In this document: positions 17,401 through 25,802 of the stretch, in pieces
Numbering within the stretch: the first letter of the stretch is position 1
Layout: the number at the start of each line of letters is the position of its first letter
Assembly (NCBI RefSeq): GCF_011305995.1
Contig: NZ_CP049910.1
Coordinates: 5,146,001-5,210,000 of the forward strand
Source of the DNA: Diaphorobacter sp. HDW4A
Lineage (GTDB): Bacteria > Pseudomonadota > Gammaproteobacteria > Burkholderiales > Burkholderiaceae_C
Length of the DNA stretch: 64,000 nucleotides
Direction of reading: 5' to 3'
The notes under the pieces: model-generated
What the model was told of the DNA's origin: nothing
Databases searched by the model: none
What the model saw: the letters and a program-made list of their open reading frames with translations, nothing else
Program-made: the position numbers and the translations under genes

Positions 17401-17447
17401 CCTGATCCCAGGACGACACGAGACATTTCACGAAAGGAAATCTCATC

Positions 17448-18113
17448 ATGGCCCGCTTCACTTTCAGTACCCGTACTTTTGCTGCAACTGCACTGGCCGC
17501 TGCCATGTTTGCCGCCGCAGCCGCCCCTTCCTTCGCCCAGACGGCAGCGTCTGCCCAAGCACCCGCCGCCTCCGCACCAGCAGACGCCAAGCCGGGCCAC
17601 CGTCCTCCACACGAACGCGGTCAGCGCATGACGCCCGAGCAGCGCCAAGAACGCATGGCCAAGCATGCCGAAGCCTTCAAGCAAAAGCTCAAGATCACGG
17701 CCGACCAGGAACCCGCCTGGAACGCCTTCCAGGCATCCATGCACCCCAAGGACCGGCCTGACCACGCGCGTCTGGACCCCAAGGAAATGGACAAGCTGAC
17801 CACGCCCGAACGCATTGATCGCATGCGTGCCATGCACGCCCAGCGCTCGGCTGAGATGGATCGACGCGGCGAAGCCGTGAAGACCTTCTACGCCACCCTC
17901 AAGCCCGAGCAGCAGAAGGTGTTCGACCAGGAAAGCAAGCGCATGATGCATCGCTTCGGCCCCGGCGGAGAACATGGTCCACGTGATGGCGGCGCCAAGG
18001 GCCATGAGCAACGCCGTGGTGGTCACGATAGCAAGCACCATCCACGTCATGACGGCAAGAGCAAGCCAATGCCTTCGGACGCCGCTCCCGCAGCCCCGGT
18101 CCAACCGCAGTAA
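17448..18113 (+). CDS. Spy/CpxP-like periplasmic protein (LTXXQ-type)
   Basis: A 221-residue protein with a signal peptide (about 1-30, ending PSFAQ). The mature part is highly charged and helical: RMTPEQRQERMAKHAEAFKQ, LTTPERIDRMRAMH and TLKPEQQKVFDQE are LTXXQ-like repeats of the Spy/CpxP family of envelope-stress chaperones and metal-responsive proteins. The N-terminus of the mature protein is Ala/Pro-rich and the C-terminus His/Gly-rich (GGHDSKHHPRHDGK), which could bind metal. Ribosome-binding site GAAAGGAAA precedes the ATG. No two-component or metal system is adjacent. It ends at an exceptionally long hairpin terminator. Confidence 0.8.
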   Translation: MARFTFSTRTFAATALAAAMFAAAAAPSFAQTAASAQAPAASAPADAKPGHRPPHERGQRMTPEQRQERMAKHAEAFKQKLKITADQEPAWNAFQASMHPKDRPDHARLDPKEMDKLTTPERIDRMRAMHAQRSAEMDRRGEAVKTFYATLKPEQQKVFDQESKRMMHRFGPGGEHGPRDGGAKGHEQRRGGHDSKHHPRHDGKSKPMPSDAAPAAPVQPQ

Positions 18114-18137
18114 GCCCTGCCCTGCGGCGCATAGCGT

Positions 18138-18188
18138 CGACATTGAACACAAAAGCCCGCAATATGCGGGCTTTTGTGTTCAATGTCG
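18138..18188. terminator. Very long perfect hairpin, bidirectional terminator
   Basis: Arms 18138-18160 and 18166-18188 are perfectly complementary over 23 bp with a 5-nt AATAT loop. The inner GCCCGC/GCGGGC core followed by TTTTGTGTT makes a rho-independent terminator for the Spy-like gene. The A-rich complement allows termination on the other strand too. Confidence 0.85.
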
Positions 18189-18298
18189 GAAAACTCTGTT
18201 CCGAAGAAACACATCAGTGATGCGGTAACGACCTACGACACGACCTGTAGTCCCGAGACTAAAGTCAGTAGCAAATAGCTGAATTTGGGAGTTCTGCC

Positions 18299-18907
18299 AT
18301 GTCTTTCCATTTCACCCGCCGCGAATGCAAGAGCGCATTCAGAACATTGCGCACAAGTGCTGCGCTGGTTCTTGTCTCGGGCCTGTTCGCTCAGGCCGCC
18401 CTGGCCCAGCAGTCGCTCACCACCGACCTGTCCCAGGCCCGATCCATCTATGTGCAAGGTAGCTGGGCCAATCGGGGCACACATGCCGCCACCGTCGGCG
18501 TGACCATGCCATGGAGTGGCTGGTCTTATGACCTCTGGGGCGGGCGGGTGCGCGGGCTTTGGGATATTTATGCCACACGCCTGTCGTTCGACGGCGCACG
18601 CGGCTATGACGACACCTGGATGTTCGGCCTCACCCCCACACTGCGCTGGCGTGCGGACCACGGCAGCTCACCGTGGTTTGTCGAAGCCGGCATTGGCCTG
18701 AGCTACATGACAGACCGCTACGTCACTGTCCACAAGGAATTCAGCACTTCCTTCAACTTCGCAAGCCATCTGGGTGTTGGCTACAACTTCGGCGATCAGC
18801 GTCGACACGAGGTGCAACTGCGCATCGAACATGTTTCCAACGCAGGCATCAAACATCCCAACCCCGGCGAAAACTTCGCACAGGTGCGCTACGGATACCA
18901 CTTCTAA
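18299..18907 (+). CDS. pagL: Lipid A 3-O-deacylase, PagL family
   Basis: A 202-residue outer-membrane beta-barrel enzyme that removes the 3-O acyl chain from lipid A, altering endotoxin recognition and permeability. A signal peptide (about 1-37, ending ALAQQ) precedes the barrel. The PagL signature EHVSNAGIKHPNPGENF gives the catalytic His178 and Ser180, with Glu191 as the likely third member. The chain ends in aromatic HF, the usual C-terminal barrel signal. Monocistronic, between the hairpin terminator and the DnaA-box region; its stop lies 17 bp from the first box of module B. Confidence 0.9.
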   Translation: MSFHFTRRECKSAFRTLRTSAALVLVSGLFAQAALAQQSLTTDLSQARSIYVQGSWANRGTHAATVGVTMPWSGWSYDLWGGRVRGLWDIYATRLSFDGARGYDDTWMFGLTPTLRWRADHGSSPWFVEAGIGLSYMTDRYVTVHKEFSTSFNFASHLGVGYNFGDQRRHEVQLRIEHVSNAGIKHPNPGENFAQVRYGYHF

Positions 18908-18923
18908 GCCACTTGATAACTGT

Positions 18924-19182
18924 TTATCCACAACTGAAATCCAATTTACAAGCGGGTGTGGATAAACTTGTACAGAATTCCAAGGATAAATTCAAGTTAT
19001 CCACAGATAAGTGAATAACTTCAAAGTTGTTCCCATTTCGACCTCATTCAAACGGTACCTCCTGGCACATGGTTTGAATTTCCTGAAGTGCTTGTCATCT
19101 ATGGGGAAAAACAAGTTATCCACAGATTGTTGTTCGCTCTACTACTACCAACATATATAAATAACACTATTAAAGAACAACG
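18924..19182. other. Replication-origin-like module B (DnaA boxes plus DnaA-trio/AT tract)
   Basis: The gene-free stretch 18908-19319 has exact DnaA boxes at 18924-18932 (+), 18957-18965 (-), 18997-19005 (+) and 19116-19124 (+). After the last box come 14 nt, then from 19139 CTA-CTA-CTA-CCA-ACA and the AT-rich ATATATAAATAACA tract to about 19175. The 43 nt 19139-19181 match module A (5673-5715) at 35 positions by eye, and the 14-nt box-to-trio spacing is identical. This is the layout of the basal unwinding element of a bacterial oriC. No replication gene is adjacent. Confidence 0.6.
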
Positions 19183-19319
19183 TCATCAATGCGGATGGGC
19201 TTAGAAAGGATCATGTTCTGAATTTCGTATTGCAGAATTACCAAAGGAATTTGCCTAAATAGCAGGCATACTTTCCGTAAATTGCATCTTTTTTCAGCAC
19301 AACGCCCCGTTTCACCTAC

Positions 19320-20066
19320 ATGACCACCACGCGTCCCGTCGCTCTCGTGACCGGTTCCACCAGCGGAATCGGATCGGCCATTGCCCGCCGACTTCTGCAG
19401 GAAGGCTTTTCCGTCGTTCTTCATTCACGCAACAGCGTCGAAACAGGAAACGCAATGGCCAAAGAAATGCCACACACCTGTTATCTACAGGCCGACCTGG
19501 CTATGGAAGAAGACCGCAAGCGGCTGATCCGCGAGACGCTGCTTGAATGCGGTCGCCTCGACGTACTTGTGAATAATGCGGGGATAAGTCAGGTCATTCC
19601 GCATGGTGACCTGCTCGCCGCCTCACCTGAGATCTGGCACGAGATGCACGAAGTCAACGTTGTCGCGCCGTTTCGGCTGATCGCCCATGCGCAAGACGCG
19701 CTTCGCGCATCCGCCGCGCTGCATGGAAAACCAGCCTGCGTGGTCAACGTGAGTTCGCACGCCGGCGTGCGCCCCAAGGGCGCGTCGATCCCCTATTCCG
19801 CCAGCAAGGCTGCCCTGAACCACATGACGCGCCTGCTCGCTCTCAACCTGGCCCCCGCCATCCGCGTCAACGCCGTCGCACCCGGGCTGGTGGATACCCC
19901 GCTCACCGAAACCTGGACCACCGCCCGCACCCTCTGGAGCGAAAAGTCCCCCATGCGCCGGGGTGCCACGCCGGAAGACATCGCCCAGGTCGTCGCGATG
20001 CTCGTGTCCTCGGATTACTTGACGGGCGAGGTCGTGCTGTCGGATGGGGGACTGAATCTGACCTGA
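19320..20066 (+). CDS. SDR-family oxidoreductase (3-oxoacyl reductase-like)
   Basis: A 248-residue classical short-chain dehydrogenase. The cofactor motif TGSTSGIG lies at 11-18 and NNAG near 85; the catalytic set is a Ser at 145/146 with Tyr159 and Lys163 (YSASK). The C-terminal LSDGGLNLT resembles FabG-type enzymes. It could reduce a 3-keto acid, sugar or similar alcohol/ketone; neighbours do not point to a pathway. It is read away from origin-like module B and ends before an exact DnaA box at 20109. Confidence 0.85.
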   Translation: MTTTRPVALVTGSTSGIGSAIARRLLQEGFSVVLHSRNSVETGNAMAKEMPHTCYLQADLAMEEDRKRLIRETLLECGRLDVLVNNAGISQVIPHGDLLAASPEIWHEMHEVNVVAPFRLIAHAQDALRASAALHGKPACVVNVSSHAGVRPKGASIPYSASKAALNHMTRLLALNLAPAIRVNAVAPGLVDTPLTETWTTARTLWSEKSPMRRGATPEDIAQVVAMLVSSDYLTGEVVLSDGGLNLT

Positions 20067-20108
20067 TCGAAACGATCGATGCGAGCGGAAAAGAACAAGG
20101 GCTGCGAG

Positions 20109-20117
20109 TTATCCACA
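20109..20117 (+). other. Exact DnaA box between convergent genes
   Basis: TTATCCACA in the 90-bp gap between the SDR stop and the stop of the convergent secreted-protein gene. Confidence 0.5.
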
Positions 20118-20156
20118 GGCAGCCCTATTTTCTCGATGTGTTTGCGAGGAACCTGG

Positions 20157-21872
20157 TCAATCTGCGGGGATGGCCAGACCCGGCAGATTCACTGCGCCGA
20201 GGCCCAGCCAGTTGCCATGCTGGTCACGTGTCCGGTACAACATGTCCGGGGCGTTGGGATTTGTTTTGCGCTGGAAAGGACTGATTGTCAGGCTTGCGCT
20301 TCCAAGCCAAGTTTGACTGATGTTGGGCGAAGGCAGCCAAGCGCAGCGCAACCCGTCAGGTTCGCTGGGTGCGGAAACATAGCATTTGACGGTACCGTCA
20401 TCGTTTGTCGCGAAGATATCCTCAAGACGTGTCAGGCGCTCCCATCGTTGTAGGTAGCCTCCGTCAATTTTCCATCGGATCAGGTACTCCCCCAACTTGT
20501 CGGTAAGCGGATTCGAAGAAGCTTCAAAGCGCAGACGATGCATGGGTTTGGCGCTTTCGGCTGGCAAGTGGATGTTGCCTGTTGCGAAGTCAGTGGAATC
20601 ACTGTCTTTCCGCGGCGAGAGCATGAGTTGAAGCGTTCCCGCATTCGCGGTTTCTGATCCAGATTGCGCAGGTCCACCAAAATGACGCCCCCCTTGGTAT
20701 CGGATCAAGGGCATGTCGGCAGTGGTCTCCGAGTAATCATTTTGGGGCGCTCGCAGGCGGCTTGCTCCCATGTGGAAAGTGGGCTCTCCGCTTTGCAGAT
20801 AGTCGGAGGTCTGGATGATGGCCACGTTTTCCTGAACGTCGAGAAACACGCCGCGTCCCGGTTGACCGTTGGTTTCATCATCAATGATCCATGCACCATT
20901 GCTTGGCAGCACCATGAGGGAATAGGTGAAGTTGCACATTTCGGGGATGCATATGCCTCCCGGAAATACGTTTGACGAGTAGGCCCATGTCGTGATGTTG
21001 TTCAGATAACTGCAGGGCTCAGAGGTACATGTATATCTTGTACTGCCTTCGTTGAATCCATTGAGCAGCCAACGCTCGCCGTGATTCGAAGTGGGGCGCA
21101 TGAAACCAACGACGTCCCGTCCCAGCGTGCGAAAACGCACGCGGTCGACAATCACGCCAGTTGTCGCTTCGTTCGTAGATGTCTGCGCAAGGCAATCCAC
21201 CACTTGGGTTTCTTCATCCAGTTGGCAAGCGAAAGTACGCGGCGGTGAATACAAATTCCGTTCATTCACACGCGATAGTTGCAGGGATAGGCTCCCATCG
21301 GCAAGGTTGGACAAACTGCTACGCCAGAAAATCTGTGCGCCGCTGCTGGTCCTTGATATCCAGCTCATGTCTCGGGTGCCTCCTGCCTTTATCTCCGGCG
21401 CAGCGGCAGGTTGGGTCCACCAGTAGGGAAGGGCCTCGGGGACCACAAAGCGCGCGATGGGTTGCTGGGATTCGCCAGGAAACTGAATTGTTCCGTTGAG
21501 CCCATCCGTGAACCGCACACTGACATTGCCTGGTGTGCCGTCTTCGGACGCAACCTGAGGCGGCCCGCCCAGATAGCGCCCTCCCTTGAATCGCAACAGC
21601 GGCACAGTCATCGATGCCGCTGCGTCGAGCTGGCCCACGGCGGTGTGGAAGGTGGCCGCGCCGCTTTTCTCGTAGTTGAACACCTGCAAAAACGCGGTGT
21701 TCCCTTGCACATCGAGCGAGAAACCACGCCCAGGCTGGCCGTTGTTTTCAGAGGGAATCATCCACAGGCCAGACTGCGGTGTGAACTCTCGCGCTGCCCA
21801 TGCCGGGGCCGTCAGCGCTCCGGCCAGCGCTGCGATGGCGACTAGGTTTCGGCGGATTGCTTGCATGCCCAT
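20157..21872 (-). CDS. Secreted protein with two diverged copies of one module, unknown function
   Basis: A 571-residue protein with a signal peptide (about 1-26, ending PAWAA). It contains two related modules, about residues 34-115 and 324-410. Shared landmarks in order are G-x-W-I/M-I, NGQPGRG, F-x-L-D-V-Q, an F/Y-x-x-SG-x-x-TFH segment, P-L-I/L-R-x-x-GGR, and GGP near the end. The linker holds several cysteines (CQLDEETQVVDC, CTSEPC, CIPEMC) that could form disulfides. No catalytic motif or membrane segment is recognised. ATG 21872 has GGGAG about 13 nt upstream; ATG 21866 is an alternative. Exported or surface function is inferred only from the signal peptide. Confidence 0.7.
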   Translation of the reverse strand: MGMQAIRRNLVAIAALAGALTAPAWAAREFTPQSGLWMIPSENNGQPGRGFSLDVQGNTAFLQVFNYEKSGAATFHTAVGQLDAAASMTVPLLRFKGGRYLGGPPQVASEDGTPGNVSVRFTDGLNGTIQFPGESQQPIARFVVPEALPYWWTQPAAAPEIKAGGTRDMSWISRTSSGAQIFWRSSLSNLADGSLSLQLSRVNERNLYSPPRTFACQLDEETQVVDCLAQTSTNEATTGVIVDRVRFRTLGRDVVGFMRPTSNHGERWLLNGFNEGSTRYTCTSEPCSYLNNITTWAYSSNVFPGGICIPEMCNFTYSLMVLPSNGAWIIDDETNGQPGRGVFLDVQENVAIIQTSDYLQSGEPTFHMGASRLRAPQNDYSETTADMPLIRYQGGRHFGGPAQSGSETANAGTLQLMLSPRKDSDSTDFATGNIHLPAESAKPMHRLRFEASSNPLTDKLGEYLIRWKIDGGYLQRWERLTRLEDIFATNDDGTVKCYVSAPSEPDGLRCAWLPSPNISQTWLGSASLTISPFQRKTNPNAPDMLYRTRDQHGNWLGLGAVNLPGLAIPAD

Positions 21873-21949
21873 TTGTCACACACTCCCTGAGCTGAATTTG
21901 AAGATCAATAGATTCTTTAGGGCGAGAGTGATGGGACGGGCGAAGGATG

Positions 21950-22759
21950 TCAATCTGGTTGTTCTCTATCCACAGGGTTTGAGATGGGCTGCACCTGTTC
22001 CATGAGCAGCTTCGCCATCTCCTTCTTTCGCTCGGGCGGCAATCGCGGCGAGATGGCGCCGAAGCTGATGGCTGCCTGTGTGCTGGCTGATGCGGTAAAG
22101 GTGCAGCCCACGCCAGAGACGCCGACGGTGAGGGTGTCGGTGATGTCCGCATAGCCGAGAGCGCGGGTGCGGCGCACGGCTTGCAGCAGGCATTCGCGGG
22201 TGAAGTGGGCGTGCAGGTATTCCTCGGCGTGGCGGTCGTAGATGCGTTCGATCTCGGCGTCGGACAGGCGCGACATCAGCGCGAGGCCGCCTGCGCCGAG
22301 GCCGAGCAGGCGGCGGCCGCCGATGTCGGTGGTGAACACCTTCACCGGGAAGTGGCCTTCCTCGCGGTCGAGACACAGGCAGTAGTCGCCCTGACGGATG
22401 ACCAGAAACACCGTGTCGCCCGACATGCGCGCGAGCTTCTGCAGCAGGGGTTTGCAGTTATCCACAAGCGGCACGCGGCGCATGGAGGCGAAGCCGAGCT
22501 GCATGGCGTCGATGCCGAGGCGGTAGGACTTGGAGGCGGCGTCGCGCTCGGCGAACTGTTCTTCGGCCAGGCACGACAGCAGGCGGTGCGCGGTCGAACG
22601 CTCAAGGCCCGAGGCGGCCATCACCTCGGTCAGCGTGATGCCGTCTTCCTGGTGCTCGGCTAGCAGGCGCAGCAGGCTCAACGCGCGGCGCAGGCTTTGC
22701 GCGCCCGCCGTGGCCGCGCTGGTGGCGTTGGTGGAAGGTGTGGAAACGGGTTTGTCCAT
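21950..22759 (-). CDS. IclR-family transcriptional regulator
   Basis: A 269-residue IclR-type regulator. The N-terminal winged HTH (about 22-80: LRRALSLLRLLAEHQ, ASGLERSTAHRLLSCLAEE) is followed by an effector-binding GAF-like domain (LGLGAGGLALMSRL, and VSGVGCTFTAS near the C-terminus). ATG 22759 is chosen; a much longer reading upstream overlaps the divergent gene and is rejected. It is divergent from the hydratase/acyl-CoA synthetase/Bug cluster starting at 22847, its probable target. The effector would be an acid or acyl-CoA of that pathway. It contains an exact DnaA box (22458-22466). Confidence 0.88.
   Translation of the reverse strand: MDKPVSTPSTNATSAATAGAQSLRRALSLLRLLAEHQEDGITLTEVMAASGLERSTAHRLLSCLAEEQFAERDAASKSYRLGIDAMQLGFASMRRVPLVDNCKPLLQKLARMSGDTVFLVIRQGDYCLCLDREEGHFPVKVFTTDIGGRRLLGLGAGGLALMSRLSDAEIERIYDRHAEEYLHAHFTRECLLQAVRRTRALGYADITDTLTVGVSGVGCTFTASASTQAAISFGAISPRLPPERKKEMAKLLMEQVQPISNPVDREQPD
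22458..22466 (+). other. Exact DnaA box inside the IclR gene
   Basis: TTATCCACA within coding sequence, reading as V-D-N on the minus strand. Confidence 0.45.
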
Positions 22760-22805
22760 ATTATGGGAAAAAGTCTCGATTGTGTTTGTAATGCAGGAAT
22801 TTACG

Positions 22806-22815
22806 AGTCTAGACT
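22806..22815. promoter_or_regulatory. Palindrome in the IclR/hydratase divergent region
   Basis: AGTCTAGACT is a perfect 10-bp palindrome centred in the 87-bp gap between the divergent starts at 22759 and 22847, so it is a candidate IclR operator. Position is the only evidence. Confidence 0.4.
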
Positions 22816-22846
22816 GAATGCCATTGCAAAGACAAGGAGACGACCC

Positions 22847-23647
22847 ATGGCATACGAGACGATCGAAGTCGAAAACCACGGCGCGGTGCGCCGCATCCTG
22901 CTGGCGCGCGAGGCGCAGCGCAACGCGCAAAGCCAGCAGATGCTCGACGAGCTGATGGCTGCGTTCGATGAGGCGCGTGTGGATAACTCGGTGAATGTGG
23001 TGATCGTCGGCGGCAAGGGCGCGCATTTCTCGGCCGGTCACGACCTGAAGCAGGCGCAGGCCGAGCGCGCGAACTTCACGGTGGAGGAGCGCTGGGCCTA
23101 CGAAGAGCTGCGCTACTTCGACTATTCGCTGAAGATCTGGGACTTCCCCAAGCCCACCATCGCGCAAGTGCAGGGCGCGTGCGTGGCCGGTGGTTTCATG
23201 ATCGCCAACATGTGCGATCTGGTGATTGCGAGCGACTCGGCGTATTTCTCCGATCCGGTCGGCCATACGCTGGGCGCGGCGGCGACCGAGGTGCTGATTC
23301 ATCCTTGGGTGATGGGCGCGCGCAAGGCCAAGGAGATGCTGTTCACCGGCAGCAAGATCACGGCTCAGGAAGCCAAAGAGATCGGCATGGTCAACCGCGT
23401 GGTGTCTGATGCGGAACTGGCCGACGCCGCACTCGCGATGGCGCAGCAGATCGCCAAGGCACCGCCCTTCGGGCTCAAGCTCATCAAGCGCTCGATCAAC
23501 CGCTCGCTCGACGCGCAGGGCCTGCGCACCGCGCTCGAGGCGCATTTCGACACGCACCAGCTCTCGCACCTGAGCGAGGGTTTTCTCAACGCGCGTAATC
23601 GCGGCCTCGCCAACGCCATCCAGAAGAACCCAGAGAAGGCGGCCTGA
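22847..23647 (+). CDS. Enoyl-CoA hydratase/isomerase-family protein
   Basis: A 266-residue crotonase-fold protein. The oxyanion-hole segments are present (AHFSAGHDLKQ and GACVAGGFMIANMCDLVIAS). The two glutamates used by classical hydratases appear to be replaced: the GGxxE position reads Met in GGFMIANMCD, and the second site reads SDPVG. It may therefore catalyse a different crotonase-family reaction such as isomerisation, hydrolysis or C-C cleavage. AAGGAGA precedes ATG 22847. It is the first gene of a tight operon with the acyl-CoA synthetase (4 bp later) and a Bug receptor, under a divergent IclR gene. Confidence 0.82.
   Translation: MAYETIEVENHGAVRRILLAREAQRNAQSQQMLDELMAAFDEARVDNSVNVVIVGGKGAHFSAGHDLKQAQAERANFTVEERWAYEELRYFDYSLKIWDFPKPTIAQVQGACVAGGFMIANMCDLVIASDSAYFSDPVGHTLGAAATEVLIHPWVMGARKAKEMLFTGSKITAQEAKEIGMVNRVVSDAELADAALAMAQQIAKAPPFGLKLIKRSINRSLDAQGLRTALEAHFDTHQLSHLSEGFLNARNRGLANAIQKNPEKAA
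22978..22986 (-). other. Exact DnaA box inside the hydratase-family gene
   Basis: TGTGGATAA (complement of TTATCCACA) in coding sequence. It is the last exact box seen in the window. Confidence 0.45.
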
Positions 23648-23651
23648 AGAC

Positions 23652-25778
23652 ATGCTCTCCCCCGTGAAAAAAACGACCCATCGCCTTGAGCCGCTGCTCA
23701 ACCCCGCGTCGATCGCCATCGTCGGCGCGAGCAACAACGCCGCGCGCATTGGCGGCATGCCCATCGCGCATCTGACCAAGTTCGGCTACCAGGGCGTGAT
23801 CTATCCGATCAATCCCAAGTACGAGGAAGTGTTTGGAAAGCGTTGCTACGCCGACATCGAATCGCTGCCCGAAGCGCCCGATCTCGTGGTGCTCGCGATC
23901 GGCGCCGCCGACGTGACCGCGATGCTCAAGCGCTGCCATGCCAAGGGAGCGCGCGCCGTGCTGGTCTATGCGGCGGGCTTCGCCGAAGAAGGTGCCAAGG
24001 GCAAGCTGCTGCAGGACGAGATGGAGGCCTTCGTCGCGACCACCGACATGGTCGTAGCAGGCCCCAATCTCATGGGCTTTGCCAACCTGAACAGCCAGGT
24101 GCACACCAACTTCGCGTCGGTGTTCAACACCTCGCCGATGCAGCCGGGCAGCGGCACGGTCAGCCTGCTCACCCAGAGCGGCAATGTATGCGCGGCGGTC
24201 TACGCGATCGCGCGCCGGCTGGGCGTGGAGTTCAGCCACTTCATCAACACCGGCAACGAGGCCTGCGTGGATCTCGCGCAGTACCTTGAATACCTCGCGC
24301 AGGACGACGGCACCGAGGTCTGCATGGGCTATATCGAGGAGCTGCGCGACGGCAAGCGCTTCATCGCGGCGGCCGAGGAATTCGCGCGCCGCGACAAGCT
24401 GCTGATTCTCTACAAGGCCGGCGAGACCGACAAGGGCTCCGAGGCGGTGCGCTCGCACACCTCTGCACTCGCGGGTGACCAGCAGATCTACAGCGCCGCG
24501 TTCAAGCAGCTCAACATCATCCAGAGCAATGACTTCGTGCAGATGGCGCAGCTCGCCAACCTCGCGAAATACCGCAAGCGCAGTGCTGGCAAGCGCGTGG
24601 CGATCATCACCATCTCGGGCGCGCTCGGCGCGATCCTCGCCGACAAGTTCATCCTGCAGGGGCTGGAGGTGCCAACGCTGCCGCAGGCGCTGCAGGACAC
24701 GCTGCGCGCGGGCATTCCCGACTACGGCATGGTCAGCAATCCGGTCGACGTGACCGGCAACGTGGTCAACGATCCTGGCTTTGTGCGCACTGCCATGGAA
24801 GCGCTCGCGCAAAGCGACGCCATCGACGCAGTGGTGGTCTACGCGCCCGGCTACATGCTCGACCGCATGGCCGACGATCTGTGCGCCGTGGCCGAAAAAT
24901 TCCCGCGCCTCTTCGTCGCCATCGACACCGGCGCGGCGCAGCAGCGCGAGCAGATGCGCAATGGCGGCGTGCCGGTGTTTGAAGACATCGGCGTGGCGGT
25001 CTCGGCGCTTTCGCCTTTCCTGCTGTGGCAGGAGCGACGCAAGCACAACCGCTGGCTCGACGTGCGCCAGCAGCCCGCGCCCGCGCGCACCGCCCTGCCC
25101 GCGCGCCTTGATGAATACAGCACCAAGCAGCTGCTGGTGCAGCACGGTATGCCCGCAGGCGCAGAACGCGTCGCGACCACGACCGACGAGGCTGCGCAGG
25201 CTGCGGACGCCATCGGCTATCCGGTGGTGCTCAAGGTGCTGTCGGCCGACATCGCGCACAAGACCGAGGCCGGTGGCGTGCGCCTGCGATTGCAGAACGC
25301 CGATGACGTGCGCAAGGCTTTCGATGAAGTGCTGACGAGCGCCCGGACATACGACCCTAAAGCCCGCATCGACGGCGCGCTGATCTGCAGGATGGAATCG
25401 GGCGTGGCCGAGCTCATCGTCGGCGCGACGCGCGACCCGGTGTTCGGCATGACGCTCACCGTCGGCCTCGGCGGCGTGCTCACCGAGCTCTACAAGGACG
25501 TGAGCCACCGCGTGCTGCCGGTCGACGAGGCCATGGCGCGCGAGATGCTGGGCGAGCTCAAGGCCTTCCCGCTGCTCACCGGCTACCGTGGCCGCGCGCT
25601 GGGCGATGTGGATGCCACCTGCGTCGCCATCGCCGGTTTCTCGCGCGCCGTTCTGGCCTTGCAGGATCAGGCCGATGAGGTCGAGGTGAACCCCCTGCTC
25701 GTCAAGGAGCAAGGCCAGGGCGTCTGCATGCTCGACGCGCTGGTGCTGCCTGCTGAACAACCAATTTCAATCTACTGA
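23652..25778 (+). CDS. ADP-forming acyl-CoA synthetase (acetate-CoA ligase family)
   Basis: A 708-residue cytosolic enzyme that activates a carboxylic acid with CoA and ATP, forming ADP. Domains in order: CoA-binding (ASIAIVGASNNAARIGG, about 17-140), succinyl-CoA-ligase-like flavodoxin domains with the phospho-histidine site in RSHTSALAGD, and a C-terminal ATP-grasp (LDEYSTKQLLVQHGMP, GYPVVLKVLSADIAHKTEAGG, GLGGVLTELYKDVSHR). Length is normal for the fused alpha-beta form. It starts 4 bp after the hydratase gene and is followed by a Bug receptor, so it probably activates the acid recognised by that receptor. Confidence 0.9.
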   Translation: MLSPVKKTTHRLEPLLNPASIAIVGASNNAARIGGMPIAHLTKFGYQGVIYPINPKYEEVFGKRCYADIESLPEAPDLVVLAIGAADVTAMLKRCHAKGARAVLVYAAGFAEEGAKGKLLQDEMEAFVATTDMVVAGPNLMGFANLNSQVHTNFASVFNTSPMQPGSGTVSLLTQSGNVCAAVYAIARRLGVEFSHFINTGNEACVDLAQYLEYLAQDDGTEVCMGYIEELRDGKRFIAAAEEFARRDKLLILYKAGETDKGSEAVRSHTSALAGDQQIYSAAFKQLNIIQSNDFVQMAQLANLAKYRKRSAGKRVAIITISGALGAILADKFILQGLEVPTLPQALQDTLRAGIPDYGMVSNPVDVTGNVVNDPGFVRTAMEALAQSDAIDAVVVYAPGYMLDRMADDLCAVAEKFPRLFVAIDTGAAQQREQMRNGGVPVFEDIGVAVSALSPFLLWQERRKHNRWLDVRQQPAPARTALPARLDEYSTKQLLVQHGMPAGAERVATTTDEAAQAADAIGYPVVLKVLSADIAHKTEAGGVRLRLQNADDVRKAFDEVLTSARTYDPKARIDGALICRMESGVAELIVGATRDPVFGMTLTVGLGGVLTELYKDVSHRVLPVDEAMAREMLGELKAFPLLTGYRGRALGDVDATCVAIAGFSRAVLALQDQADEVEVNPLLVKEQGQGVCMLDALVLPAEQPISIY

Positions 25779-25802
25779 AAAACCAAGAGGAGACAACTCA
25801 AC

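Noticed and set aside
23586..25760. Long minus-strand open frame antisense to the acyl-CoA synthetase
   Set aside because: The plus strand encodes a complete conserved enzyme; the antisense protein has the compositional bias of a high-GC shadow frame.
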